Source: a virus. Taken from it: DNA of 64,000 bases. The stretch spans positions 1 to 64,000 of IMG/VR virus record IMGVR_UViG_3300045012_000053. One strand, given 5' to 3'. Each line of letters starts with the position of its first letter. The stretch's first letter is position 1. Shown here one piece after another: positions 23,417 through 30,608 of the stretch. The notes beneath the pieces were generated by a model. It was not told where the DNA came from. It made no database searches and saw only the letters and a program-made list of their open reading frames with translations. The position numbers and the translations under genes were made by a program.

Positions 23417-23818
23417 CTAGTACGTGTAAGCCGCGCTCATGCCTCTCTCGTTTAAAAGCACAGCGCCTGCGCCCTCCACAACAAATACGCTATCAGTTAG
23501 ATTATCGCAGTAAAAGTGTCCGCACTCGTAAGGATTATATCTGATGCGCGCGGGCAAGTCTGGGCCTGTTTCATCGATTCCCGCCGCGCCTTCGACTGCC
23601 AGCTTGCCTATCACGAACGCGTGCACGTTCTTCCGCTTCTGTTTCAACACGCGCTGGCGTCCTGATTCGAGCACGAGGAATACGGCAGAGGAAAGCAGCA
23701 CACGGTGGCGACGGGCCTTGACCTTGCCGTCCTGCATGATAGAGTACAATGGCTTGGCGTTCTTGCCGTGTTTCAGGTTGCGGTAGACCTTGACGGAGCG
23801 CGTGATGTCGATGCTCAT
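23417..23818 (-). CDS. Hypothetical protein, 133 aa
   Basis: A basic N-terminal half (RQRVLKQKRKNVHAFVIGKL) and a Cys/His cluster CGHFYCDN near residue 100. No family is recognised. It overlaps the 83-residue gene by four bases. Confidence 0.55.
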   Translation of the reverse strand: MSIDITRSVKVYRNLKHGKNAKPLYSIMQDGKVKARRHRVLLSSAVFLVLESGRQRVLKQKRKNVHAFVIGKLAVEGAAGIDETGPDLPARIRYNPYECGHFYCDNLTDSVFVVEGAGAVLLNERGMSAAYTY

Positions 23819-24066
23819 ACCTTACCCACAAAATAGAAGACGTCGCTGTGAGAGTTTCCGCATCGCGCGGTCTCTTCTGCAACCAGAGAATTCCATCGGT
23901 CAACTAATTCCAAAGCCTCTGCGCGCGTCTTGGGATTGCACGCGACCTGTGAGAATGGCACTATCTCAATGCGCGCAACGTCGCCACGCATCAAGACACG
24001 CTTGTAATACGTTGTTGGAGTCTCCGCGTTTAGGAGTATTTGATTCGCTGGTCCTGTGATGTTCAT
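23815..24066 (-). CDS. Hypothetical protein, 83 aa
   Basis: Small alpha/beta protein (MNITGPANQILLNAETPT, then RIEIVPFSQVACNPKTRAEA). It is chained with its neighbours by overlaps. The function is unknown. Confidence 0.55.
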   Translation of the reverse strand: MNITGPANQILLNAETPTTYYKRVLMRGDVARIEIVPFSQVACNPKTRAEALELVDRWNSLVAEETARCGNSHSDVFYFVGKV

Positions 24067-24434
24067 TAAAGCACCCTTTCAATCATGAATGGACTAAGCC
24101 CCAGAGTTTGCTGGTTGAAATAATCCAGCTTGGCTGTAAATAGGCCGTGTTCTTGTACACCGAGAATCGTGGCGGGTCCATTGTGCGTTTGGACGCGGGT
24201 GCCGACTGGGAGAATTCGCAAAGTGATGTTGCCGAGGACTTCGGCGACTTCCTTTTTATTCAAACGTGACTTCATCCACGGGTCGCCGCCGTACTCCTGC
24301 CACGGTGTTCCCGGAACGTGAAATTCAACCCATAGAAAGAATTTCACAGTTGAACCGTGTCCGTATCGACGCACAACGAAACGGTATTCAAAGTTCAGAT
24401 GCTTGCGAACGTTCTTGCCTTTGTAGATGTTCAT
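24066..24434 (-). CDS. Hypothetical protein, 122 aa
   Basis: The ATG at 24434 has AAGGA upstream and lies over the stop of the next gene; a longer frame upstream is less likely. An SH3-like strand series (LPVGTRVQTHNGPATILGVQ) occupies the C-terminal part. The function is unknown. Confidence 0.55.
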   Translation of the reverse strand: MNIYKGKNVRKHLNFEYRFVVRRYGHGSTVKFFLWVEFHVPGTPWQEYGGDPWMKSRLNKKEVAEVLGNITLRILPVGTRVQTHNGPATILGVQEHGLFTAKLDYFNQQTLGLSPFMIERVL

Positions 24435-24664
24435 AGCGAATCCTTTAAATGGCCTGCCTCGTGAACTTCCCACGCTTGCCATCCCGAATGATAAACACCG
24501 TCAGGCGTGGTGTTTCCAGAATGCCAGCCAGTCGGCCAGAATGTCAGGATAGAGCAGCGCTTGCGCATCGCGTCCCAAATGTAGAAATGACGACGACACT
24601 GGCGACCAAATACTTTGGTCACCTTGGACCACGGCTCAAACGTGAATGCTGGCTTGATCTTCAT
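24431..24664 (-). CDS. Hypothetical protein, 77 aa, leaderless start
   Basis: Begins MKIKPAFTFEPWSKV; rich in Trp and His. The ATG is six bases after the -10 box and has no ribosome site. First gene of the 23417-24664 chain. No family is recognised. Confidence 0.55.
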   Translation of the reverse strand: MKIKPAFTFEPWSKVTKVFGRQCRRHFYIWDAMRKRCSILTFWPTGWHSGNTTPDGVYHSGWQAWEVHEAGHLKDSL

Positions 24665-24670
24665 GTTCCG

Positions 24671-24699
24671 ATGATCTCACCCGTTCAGTTTATTGTCAA
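24671..24699 (-). promoter_or_regulatory. Sigma-70 type promoter, leaderless, for the 24431-24664 gene
   Basis: Reverse strand TTGACA (24694-24699), 17-base spacer, GATCAT (24671-24676), six bases, then ATG. Its -35 lies inside the 3' end of the ribbon-helix-helix gene. Confidence 0.6.
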
Positions 24700-24874
24700 T
24701 AGTACTTTCGGTTGGTACTCGCAGATTGGCATCGATGTTCGCGGTGAGCCGGGCGATGGAATTGTCGACACACCAGCGAACTAGGGCCGCGAGCGGCTGA
24801 TTGGAACGCTGGGACAGCGCGTCGAGCGCGGCCAGCTGCTCCGCGGTGAACCGGATGCGTGTCGCGATCTTCAT
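24677..24874 (-). CDS. Ribbon-helix-helix-like DNA-binding protein, 65 aa
   Basis: The first 45 residues follow the CopG/Arc ribbon-helix-helix pattern: strand ATRIRFTAEQ, helix LAALDALSQRS, turn, helix LAALVRWCVDNSIARL. The tail is short and polar. It is the first leftward gene beside the control region, and one AACCGGGCACG repeat lies within its promoter, so it is a natural candidate for an autoregulatory repressor or an origin-binding protein using those repeats. That link is inferred. It is predicted to be translated from a leaderless mRNA. Confidence 0.6.
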   Translation of the reverse strand: MKIATRIRFTAEQLAALDALSQRSNQPLAALVRWCVDNSIARLTANIDANLRVPTESTIDNKLNG

Positions 24875-24880
24875 AAGAGC

Positions 24881-24909
24881 ATGCTAGCACAACCGGGCAC
24901 GGTTGTCAA
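24881..24909 (-). promoter_or_regulatory. Sigma-70 type promoter overlapped by the AACCGGGCACG element
   Basis: Reverse strand TTGACA (24904-24909), 17-base spacer, TAGCAT (24881-24886), six bases, ATG at 24874. The plus-strand repeat AACCGGGCACG (24891-24901) fills the spacer, so a bound protein would block the polymerase. Confidence 0.7.
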
Positions 24910-25340
24910 GTGGAATCTTGCGGTGTAAGCGCGCGGAACAGTGTTTTGGGGGAACGCGTAACACCGATGTGCAAACCGGGCACGCTTTTGCACACTCAGG
25001 CATTCTATAACCAAATTCTATCGCATACCCTTGGTTATAGAATTTTGGCACGTAATGTGATGAAAACAAAGGACATCATAAATTCTATAACCAAAAATAG
25101 GGGGGTCAGCAGAGAGAGAAGGGTGACAACCGGGCACGCTTTTCACTGACAACCGGGCACGCTTTGCACACGATCAGATGCAAACCGGGCACGCTTTGCA
25201 AAAGCCAGTTGTCGAAAAAACAGTGTTTTTTGCAACTGACATTACGTATCAGAGAATAGATTGTAAATATAACATAACAAAGGACTTAGTAAAATGTAAC
25301 AAAATTACCCAATGAAAGACTGCGCAAACCGGGCACGCTT
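24891..25340 (+). repeat. Six direct copies of AACCGGGCACG(CTTT)
   Basis: Copies begin at 24891, 24974, 25128, 25151, 25183 and 25327, all in the same orientation. Five extend to AACCGGGCACGCTT and several continue to TTTGCA. Spacing is irregular (23 to 154 bases). Direct repeats beside a small DNA-binding protein gene suggest operators or replication iterons. Confidence 0.8.
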
Positions 25341-25476
25341 TTCACGCTCGCTTGTGCTTTCTCTCTCTACGACGATAGGCATTTTTGGTTATAGCATTTT
25401 GTAAGATCAATCTAATCAGTAAGTTAGGAGCGAAAATTCTATAACCATGCTTTGGCGTTAGCATTGGCTATAGAAT
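25002..25476. repeat. Six copies of ATTCTATAACCAA in alternating orientation
   Basis: Forward copies at 25002, 25082 and 25436 (last base T); reverse copies TTGGTTATAGAAT at 25031, TTGGTTATAGCAT at 25385 and TTGGCTATAGAAT at 25464. The first two form a perfect 13-bp inverted repeat 16 bases apart, and the last two a near-perfect one 15 bases apart. They look like paired binding sites for a dimeric protein. Confidence 0.78.
25206..25238. other. Near-perfect hairpin with A6/T6 arms
   Basis: CAGTTG-TCG-AAAAAAC / GTTTTTT-G-CAACTG can fold with a three-base loop. It could act as a bidirectional terminator between the arms or as an origin hairpin. ACAGTGTTTT also occurs near 24938. Confidence 0.5.
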
Positions 25477-25807
25477 CCTGTGACAGGCCGAGATCAGGCA
25501 AGATTTGCTGCCCAAATATCGGCACAAGAGCTAAGTCGTTTATAATCAACAGATGCGAAAAACAGCTTGGTTCGATGCCACTCCTCGTGCTCCTTTTGCC
25601 CACTTTCGAGCGATCTATCGGGTGACAGTTCATTGAGAACTAGCCCAAATTAAAATCCCGTGATCGCTGATAAGTCGCACGATATCAATAACTTGCAGAT
25701 GATGTCACGTCTGATCTGTCGACGCGTGATTGCCAGAAAATTCTTAGACGAGAATTTCTATCGCGCAAGTCCTGTGTTTTCAACGATTTGTGATCGTGGC
25801 AACGAAA

Positions 25808-26036
25808 TTGCTCCCCCAGCAAGCCGATTGCCAAACTCAAAAGCCTTTAGAATGAGCAACTTAGTAGCAAACCAGCGAGTTGTGGATTAATAGAGCATTA
25901 AACCACAGCGCCTCGGGCAACGATTGGCAACGCGCAACGATCTGACGTGTTGAGCCGTCAGCGAATCGAAACCGAAACGTTAAGTGCTTGCGAATCAATG
26001 AGATAGTCTTTGGTTGTGATCTTGCTCCCCCAGCAA
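25808..26036 (+). repeat. Duplicated TTGCTCCCCCAGCAA element
   Basis: Identical 15-base palindromic elements (TTGCT-CCCCC-AGCAA) at 25808-25822 and 26022-26036, each preceded by TTGTGATC within about 25 bases. This suggests a local partial duplication. Confidence 0.6.
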
Positions 26037-26325
26037 TTCGGGGACCAAACGTAGGACCCGCCGCCTGCCGGGAGTCGTGGTCGCCCCAAGGGGCCTCGCG
26101 AGGGGCGCGGACGTTTACGTGGCAACCACGCGCGCACTACCCCCGCCGTCACGCCGGGTCGCACCCGCCAGCCGTACCCGGTCATTTATCCGGACACGCT
26201 GACCGGAAACAAAGGACTTAGCCGCCTACTATAAGCGGCGCGTGGGAAAGATCGTGTGACAGATCGGATTTCCATAAGTTTTACTTATAACCAATCCCGG
26301 CGCGAGCCGGACAAGGATGCACCCA

Positions 26326-27216
26326 ATGAAAGTGAACAAACAGGTTTCGGACCCGCGCACCACTCTGGCCGCACTGCTCGACAAGATTCAGAGCCGCCTC
26401 ATCCACACCGCTGATAAGACCCGTCAGAACTCCGACGAGATCGCGGCGCTCCGCGACGAGACCCGATTAAAGGTCGGGACGTTGCAGCGACAAGTGGGCG
26501 AGAAGACTGGAAGCATCGAGACTTCCATCGAGACGCTGGAACACCAAGCGGTCACAGCGGACAAGAAGCTGACCGAACGCGTGGACGCAATCAACGAGTT
26601 GCGCATCGACATCCAGTCTCGTTTGGACCAACACATTAGAGAATCGGTCGACAAGGAGGCGAAGCAGACCCTCCGCGATCAGTCGAACGTTCAATCTCTC
26701 ACGAATCTTCGCGACTCAGTGCAGAAGGCCTTCAATCAGGTGAAGGACGACGTCGCAAGTCTATTGAAGACCATCCAGCGCTTGAACGAGCGCGTCGGTC
26801 AAGTCGAGAGTCAGAACCTGTCTCTCGCCAGCGCAGTCAGTTTGTTGCAGAACCGCATGGACTCCCCGGCACCAGCACCGCAGATGCCGTCCGACCACGT
26901 TTGGATTAACCGCAAGCTGTCGGGCGTTTACGACACCACCACGGATTTGGAAGCGCGTCTTCAAAAGCTGGAAGCTGGGAAGGAAGTGAAGCAGCCAGCA
27001 GGTCGCGCGCCTCGCACGGAAGTCGTCGACGGGCAAACGCTTGTCGTATACGCGAAGGCCCCGATCACGGTATCGGACCCGGCGGACGAATTTCCTATCG
27101 TCGCGCAAGTGTACCGCGTGGTCGCTGATCGCGTCGGTCCCACGCTGAGTTTGATTCCAATCAGTTCTCCCGTTCGCATCACGCAGAAGGAAGCGCGAGA
27201 GGCCGGACTCAAGTGA
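26326..27216 (+). CDS. Coiled-coil protein with C-terminal beta domain
   Basis: About 296 residues. Residues 10-175 are almost entirely coiled coil, with repeated heptads such as LQRQVGEKTGSIETSIETLE. A small beta domain follows (VDGQTLVVYAKAPITVSDP...VAQVYRVVADRV). The ATG at 26326 has AAGGA eight bases upstream; an ATG at 26317 is in frame but has no ribosome site. First rightward gene; no family is recognised. Confidence 0.6.
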   Translation: MKVNKQVSDPRTTLAALLDKIQSRLIHTADKTRQNSDEIAALRDETRLKVGTLQRQVGEKTGSIETSIETLEHQAVTADKKLTERVDAINELRIDIQSRLDQHIRESVDKEAKQTLRDQSNVQSLTNLRDSVQKAFNQVKDDVASLLKTIQRLNERVGQVESQNLSLASAVSLLQNRMDSPAPAPQMPSDHVWINRKLSGVYDTTTDLEARLQKLEAGKEVKQPAGRAPRTEVVDGQTLVVYAKAPITVSDPADEFPIVAQVYRVVADRVGPTLSLIPISSPVRITQKEAREAGLK

Positions 27217-27488
27217 ACCGCCGCAAGTTCCTTCAATGGATGGGGGTGGGTACTGCGGTAGCCGCAGTCGCCCCAAGCCTACTCTCCGCGATGGAACCCG
27301 TTGCCACACCAGCAGCCTACTCCACGTACGTGATGGGGCAGGATGCATTTATCGCCGGGTATGTGGATTACGCTAATTTTTCTGATTTCGCGATATCAGC
27401 CGCGATAGATGAGTGCGTATCGAAGGCAGCGGAAGAGCTGGCACACACTCACGCGCGCCGCATCAGCTATCTTTGTAGGACGGCGTGA
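27213..27488 (+). CDS. Tat-leader protein resembling part of the major capsid protein
   Basis: GTG start overlapping the previous stop. The N-terminus MNRRKFLQWMGVGTAVAAV is a textbook twin-arginine signal (RRKFL, hydrophobic core, then SLLSAME). The mature part contains YANFSDFAI-AAIDE-V, which lines up with YSNFSSFAI-AAIDE-V of the capsid protein encoded at 48261; I count about 19 identities in 38 positions. It ends after 91 residues. It may be an exported capsid-derived fragment, a decoy or a misassembled fusion; the role is unknown. Confidence 0.6.
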   Translation: MNRRKFLQWMGVGTAVAAVAPSLLSAMEPVATPAAYSTYVMGQDAFIAGYVDYANFSDFAISAAIDECVSKAAEELAHTHARRISYLCRTA

Positions 27489-27727
27489 TGAATCAGTTCT
27501 ACATTCCAGCTGGAGTTTATTACCGTAACGTCCGCACGGTTGTCTACAAGGACTCGACGGATTACGCTAGCATTTTCTTTTTCGAGAACACGAGCGAGAA
27601 GTTGGTTCGCATCACTTACCGGGGTAAGACCGAATTCTTGGAGCCGGGAGAGAAGACACAAGTAAAAGTTTCCGAATACTCGGAAGAGATGCCAGAAGTC
27701 ACCACGTTGAACAACGGGGTGTCTTGA
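27485..27727 (+). CDS. Small beta-rich protein, 80 aa
   Basis: All-beta sequence (MMNQFYIPAGVYYRNVRTV, VRITYRGKTEFLEPGEKTQV). The pattern I-x-Y-x-G-K-x-x-L-x-P recurs in the next gene, suggesting old duplication. It overlaps its neighbours by four bases. Confidence 0.5.
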   Translation: MMNQFYIPAGVYYRNVRTVVYKDSTDYASIFFFENTSEKLVRITYRGKTEFLEPGEKTQVKVSEYSEEMPEVTTLNNGVS

Positions 27728-27978
27728 TGGCGTTCCGCGTATCCGAAGAGCTGAACCGCATTTGCACCGAGGCGGGAGTTCAGTGCACCGTAACGCTAGA
27801 CCCGCAGGACTTTAAAAAGATTTTCCAGTTCCGCAGTTTCAGTTTGAACTCTGTTGAGATCAGCTATGGCAAGCAGACCTACATCTTGCAGCCGTCCTCC
27901 ACTTTCGTCTTTAAATCATTGGACGGAGTGGAACCGAAGATCACCAAGTGGTTCGTGTGGTACTCACGAGTAACATGA
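27724..27978 (+). CDS. Small beta-rich protein, 84 aa
   Basis: Contains VEISYGKQTYILQPSSTFVF, similar in layout to the preceding protein. The function is unknown. It overlaps the next start (ATGA). Confidence 0.5.
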   Translation: MMAFRVSEELNRICTEAGVQCTVTLDPQDFKKIFQFRSFSLNSVEISYGKQTYILQPSSTFVFKSLDGVEPKITKWFVWYSRVT

Positions 27979-28160
27979 GCAAGAAAAACATTCTGTCGAA
28001 AGACAAGATAGACAATAACACCGTCCGAGTGACTTTCGAGAATCCGGATGGTCAACGAGTTTACGAATACAAGGGCAGCTCGATGCGCGCGATCATGCGC
28101 GGGAGAGACCCACAAGGTTTGACGGGCGGAAGGCTCGTGGAACACAAGAAGGACTCATGA
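27975..28160 (+). CDS. Small protein, 61 aa
   Basis: Start at the ATG at 27975 overlapping the upstream stop. TVRVTFENPDGQRVYEYKGSS then RAIMRGRDPQGLTGGRLV suggests a small beta-sheet plus helix fold. No named family. Confidence 0.5.
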   Translation: MSKKNILSKDKIDNNTVRVTFENPDGQRVYEYKGSSMRAIMRGRDPQGLTGGRLVEHKKDS

Positions 28161-28378
28161 ACAAACTTATGAACGTGGAGAACACAAACTGGACCGGGGA
28201 TTACGTGTACGTTCACCCGACCATCACCACTCCATATATCAACCCCCTTCCAATCCCGAACACCTATCCGGTGTATCCGCAGCAGCAGCCTAACATCTGC
28301 CCCGGATGCGGACGTTGCCGCCAGTGCGGCCAGCCAGCACCACAGCAGGTTCAAATTACCTGCCAGAATAATTCTTAA
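28157..28378 (+). CDS. Pro-rich protein with zinc knuckle, 73 aa
   Basis: Tyr/Pro/Asn-rich first part, then CPGCGRCRQCG, a compact four-Cys cluster. Probably a small virion or nucleic-acid-associated protein; the function is unknown. Confidence 0.5.
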   Translation: MNKLMNVENTNWTGDYVYVHPTITTPYINPLPIPNTYPVYPQQQPNICPGCGRCRQCGQPAPQQVQITCQNNS

Positions 28379-28387
28379 AGAGGTTTT

Positions 28388-28741
28388 ATGGCAGAGACAA
28401 AGAAGAGCACGCCCGGCGCGAGCGGCACATTCGAAAGCGGCGCGTGCGGTAGTCCGGAAGATTACAAGCCGACATACGGCGACCCGAAGGTCACTGCGGC
28501 GAACGACGTGGCCCTTCAAAAGGAACCGCGTTTCGGCGCGAAGCAGGGAATTCTAGAGACCCAGAAGGAAGTCGGCGGGCAGAGCTATCCGGGCCGCGCG
28601 ACTCCCCCAGTCCAGCAGGTAACAACTGCCAAGGAAGAGACTGGCACAACCGTAAAGTGTGTGAAGAGACAGACGGGCTTGAACCGCTATCCGATCAATG
28701 AGCACGAAGAGAAGCACAAGACTCACGGACCCAATAACTAA
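28388..28741 (+). CDS. Hypothetical hydrophilic protein, 117 aa
   Basis: Low-complexity and likely disordered (TPGASGTFESG, GKQGILETQKEV-like stretches, His/Lys tail). GAGG ribosome site before the ATG. The function is unknown. Confidence 0.5.
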   Translation: MAETKKSTPGASGTFESGACGSPEDYKPTYGDPKVTAANDVALQKEPRFGAKQGILETQKEVGGQSYPGRATPPVQQVTTAKEETGTTVKCVKRQTGLNRYPINEHEEKHKTHGPNN

Positions 28742-28749
28742 GGAGCAAT

Positions 28750-28944
28750 ATGATTATCGCAATCGTAGCAGGCGTGGCAGTACTTGCCGCAGCCGGAATT
28801 TACGTGAAGAACCACGGCGTCGCGGCATCACTCGTGGCAGCGAAGGCCGAGATCGCAAAGATCGAAGCGGAAGTCGCGGCGGAAGAGCCAGTCGTGAAGG
28901 CGAAGGTTCTAGCAGTGATCGCGCGCTTGAAGGCGCTTCTATAA
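28750..28944 (+). CDS. Small membrane-anchored helical protein, 64 aa
   Basis: N-terminal membrane helix MIIAIVAGVAVLAAAGIYV followed by an Ala/Lys/Glu amphipathic helix. AGGAG before the ATG. It ends just before the tRNA promoter. Confidence 0.55.
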   Translation: MIIAIVAGVAVLAAAGIYVKNHGVAASLVAAKAEIAKIEAEVAAEEPVVKAKVLAVIARLKALL

Positions 28945-28951
28945 ATAAGAC

Positions 28952-28980
28952 TTGACAAACGTCCCGACTTGTGGTAGGAT
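28952..28980 (+). promoter_or_regulatory. Strong sigma-70 type promoter for the tRNA array
   Basis: TTGACA (28952-28957), 17-base spacer, TAGGAT (28975-28980), about seven bases before the first tRNA. Confidence 0.75.
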
Positions 28981-28987
28981 GTTTGCA

Positions 28988-29065
28988 GTGGTGAGGTTAG
29001 TGTAGCGGTCAGCACGGGAGACTGTGAATCTCTCGGCACGGGTTCAAATCCCGTTGGGACCGCCA
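28988..29065 (+). tRNA. tRNA-His (GTG)
   Basis: Anticodon arm GGAGA-CTGTGAA-TCTCT and T arm ACGGG-TTCAAAT-CCCGT are clear. The outer acceptor pairs but its inner pairs mismatch (GTGGTGA against GGACCGC), so the exact 5' end and its activity are uncertain. Confidence 0.65.
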
Positions 29066-29187
29066 ATTTTACCGGAGTAACGCCCGGGTAGTAAAAGTTC
29101 TCGGACTTAAACCGAGTGGCTGTGACCTAGGACTCGAACCGAGCATCTGTCTCGTTAACAGTGAATCCCTAAAAGGAAACACTGAAA
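29066..29187 (+). other. Structured spacer between tRNA-His and the HNH gene
   Basis: Contains the arm CTCGG-ACTTAAA-CCGAG and further hairpins, but no complete cloverleaf. At its end CAGTG...CACTG (29159-29183) can enclose the AAGGA ribosome site of the HNH gene. Confidence 0.4.
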
Positions 29188-29580
29188 ATGAAATGTGCTT
29201 GGAGATGTTGCAGTGAAGAAGTTGTTGGTCGTAAGAACAAAAAATTTTGTACCAAGAATTGTTCTGTAAAACATCATGTTGCTCAGAATCGTACTCAGTA
29301 TAAGATTCGAGCAGTTAAGTTGTTTGGCGGTAAGTGCTCTCGATGCGGCTACAACAGATGTATTCGAGCACTTCAATTCCATCACGTTGACCCGACTTTG
29401 AAAAAGTTTGGCATAGCGGCGAAGGGATTTACGAGGTCTTGGGAGAAGTACAAAGAAGAATTATTTAAGTGCATTCTACTGTGTGCAAATTGTCATGCAG
29501 AAGAAGAGCACCGACTGCTAGGGTGTGGCTCAACTGGTACAGCAGACGACTGTTACTCGTCCAGTGCGAAAGCACATTGA
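29188..29580 (+). CDS. HNH endonuclease running into tRNA-Asn
   Basis: 130 residues. N-terminal zinc motif CAWRCC...KKFCTKNC, middle KCSRCGYN, then LQFHHVDPTLKK and ILLCANCHAEEEH, an HNH core. The last 21 residues are encoded by the tRNA-Asn gene. AT-rich compared with its surroundings. The SD site lies in a hairpin (29159-29183), which would limit translation. Confidence 0.82.
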   Translation: MKCAWRCCSEEVVGRKNKKFCTKNCSVKHHVAQNRTQYKIRAVKLFGGKCSRCGYNRCIRALQFHHVDPTLKKFGIAAKGFTRSWEKYKEELFKCILLCANCHAEEEHRLLGCGSTGTADDCYSSSAKAH

Positions 29581-29606
29581 AGGTTCGAATCCTTCTGCCC
29601 TAGCCA
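29519..29606 (+). tRNA. tRNA-Asn (GTT) with long variable arm
   Basis: Acceptor TAGGGTG/TGCCCTA, G73 and encoded CCA; anticodon arm GACGA-CTGTTAC-TCGTC; T arm GAAGG-TTCGAAT-CCTTC. The variable region has a GTGC-GAAA-GCAC hairpin, a class II feature not expected in tRNA-Asn. Confidence 0.8.
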
Positions 29607-29616
29607 ATTTTGTTGT

Positions 29617-29690
29617 CAGGTATTCTGATAGTGGTAGTCTACGTGCGTCGGAAGCATGAGGCCGTGGTTCGATTCCACGATTCCTGACCA
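29617..29690 (+). tRNA. tRNA-Pro (CGG)
   Basis: Anticodon arm CGTGC-GTCGGAA-GCATG, T loop TTCGATT, acceptor CAGGTAT/ATTCCTG with one mismatch, CCA encoded. Confidence 0.82.
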
Positions 29691-29836
29691 GATGTTGCAA
29701 CAGAGAGTTAAACATCTCCGGGTAGCTTCCGTGACGTGGCCTCGTCGACTGGTAAGGGGCAAAACTCTCGCGGACCCAAAAATCCGCCAAAGCGCTTCTG
29801 GCGGGGCGCGTTGACAAATACCGCCCGGATTTTTGT
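29691..29836 (+). other. Structured spacer without gene
   Basis: Contains GAGA-GTTAAACA-TCTC and a long AAAAATCCG/CGGATTTTT inverted repeat (about 29778-29834). No full tRNA can be folded. Confidence 0.35.
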
Positions 29837-29919
29837 GCCCTGCTGGCGGAACTGGCAGACGCGGCGGTCTTAGAAACCGCTCCGAAAGGGTGTAGGTTCA
29901 AATCCTATGCGGGGTACCA
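29837..29919 (+). tRNA. tRNA-Leu (TAG)
   Basis: Class II. Anticodon arm GCGGT-CTTAGAA-ACCGC, acceptor GCCCTGC/GCGGGGT, TTCAAAT loop, CCA encoded. Confidence 0.88.
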
Positions 29920-30002
29920 ATCTTATATAAGAGGCCATGGTAGACGGCTACGTCACTCGTCTTAAGCGAGAGGGCAACTGGAAAATAGTCGACCGAGACT
30001 TT

Positions 30003-30078
30003 GGTCCTGTCGTTCAATGGATAAGGACGCTGCACTTCTAAGGCAGCTATCTCGGTTCGAGTCCGAGTAGGACCCCCA
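30003..30078 (+). tRNA. tRNA-Arg (TCT)
   Basis: 76 nt. Acceptor GGTCCTG/TAGGACC, anticodon loop CTTCTAA, T arm CTCGG-TTCGAGT-CCGAG, CCA encoded. Confidence 0.88.
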
Positions 30079-30154
30079 ATCTTCGGTCGGTGTGGGATAC
30101 GTCACCGCTAAGTGCCGCGCTCGTTGTTCCTCGGCTCCGAACTCTAGTTTCAGT

Positions 30155-30230
30155 GGACTGTTCGTTCAAACGGATAGGACGTGGCCCTGCGAAGGCCGCA
30201 ATACAGGTTCGACTCCTGTACGGTCTACCA
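30155..30230 (+). tRNA. tRNA-Arg (GCG)
   Basis: Anticodon arm TGGCC-CTGCGAA-GGCCG; acceptor GGACTGT/ACGGTCT uses G-T pairs; CCA encoded. GCG instead of the usual bacterial ACG wobble anticodon. Confidence 0.85.
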
Positions 30231-30238
30231 TTTTCTGA

Positions 30239-30314
30239 GGGCTGTTCGTCTATCGGAAAAGACGCGGAGCTTCGAACTCCGAAAGCGTGGGTTCGATTCC
30301 CCGATGGCCTTCCA
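30239..30314 (+). tRNA. tRNA-Arg (TCG)
   Basis: Anticodon arm CGGAG-CTTCGAA-CTCCG; acceptor GGGCTGT/ATGGCCT fully paired with wobbles; T stem has two mismatches; CCA encoded. Confidence 0.82.
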
Positions 30315-30323
30315 TTTTTCTGT

Positions 30324-30409
30324 CGCCTGCTGGCTGGAATTGGCAGACGCGGCGCACTCAAAATGCGCTCCTTAACCGGGTACAGGTTCGAGTCCTGTGC
30401 GGGCGACCA
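30324..30409 (+). tRNA. tRNA-Leu (CAA)
   Basis: Class II. Anticodon arm GCGCA-CTCAAAA-TGCGC, acceptor CGCCTGC/GCGGGCG, CCA encoded. Confidence 0.88.
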
Positions 30410-30517
30410 AGTTTGACTAGCGCACGCAATTGTAAGCCGTGTGACGGTCCCTCGATGATGGAGTGCCGCTAATGCAGGCAATCCTATTAGGCGTGTGAAC
30501 GCAGTCGAGAAAAGTTT

Positions 30518-30603
30518 GCGCGTGTGGCGGAATGGCATACGCGGCGCACTTAAAACGCGCTACCCCTTTGGGTGTGAGGGTCCGACTCCCTCGACGCGCA
30601 CCA
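30518..30603 (+). tRNA. tRNA-Leu (TAA)
   Basis: Class II. Anticodon arm GCGCA-CTTAAAA-CGCGC, acceptor GCGCGTG/GACGCGC, T loop TCCGACT, CCA encoded. Confidence 0.85.
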
Positions 30604-30608
30604 AGATC

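Larger units (their letters stand above)
24890..26325. other. Divergent non-coding control region / candidate origin
   Basis: About 1.4 kb without a supportable gene between the leftward early and rightward late arms. It holds the iteron-like repeats (24891-25340), the ATTCTATAACCAA inverted repeats (25002-25476), a poly-A/T hairpin (25206-25238), an AT-rich stretch at 25241-25320, two copies of TTGCTCCCCCAGCAA, and a very GC-rich stretch at about 26040-26170. No convincing rightward sigma-70 promoter is seen; a hairpin GCCGC-CTACTATA-GCGGC lies at about 26221-26238. Confidence 0.7.

Noticed and set aside
24891-25340. CRISPR array
   Set aside because: Repeats are short, spacing is irregular (23-154 bases) and there are no cas genes.
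25439-26221. ORFs of 64-79 codons on both strands in the control region
   Set aside because: Composition is atypical, they have no ribosome sites, and they cover the repeats; I treat the region as non-coding.
29105-29125. Suppressor tRNA reading UAA (loop ACTTAAA)
   Set aside because: The stem CTCGG/CCGAG is good, but no acceptor, D arm or T arm can be assembled around it, and U33 is missing.
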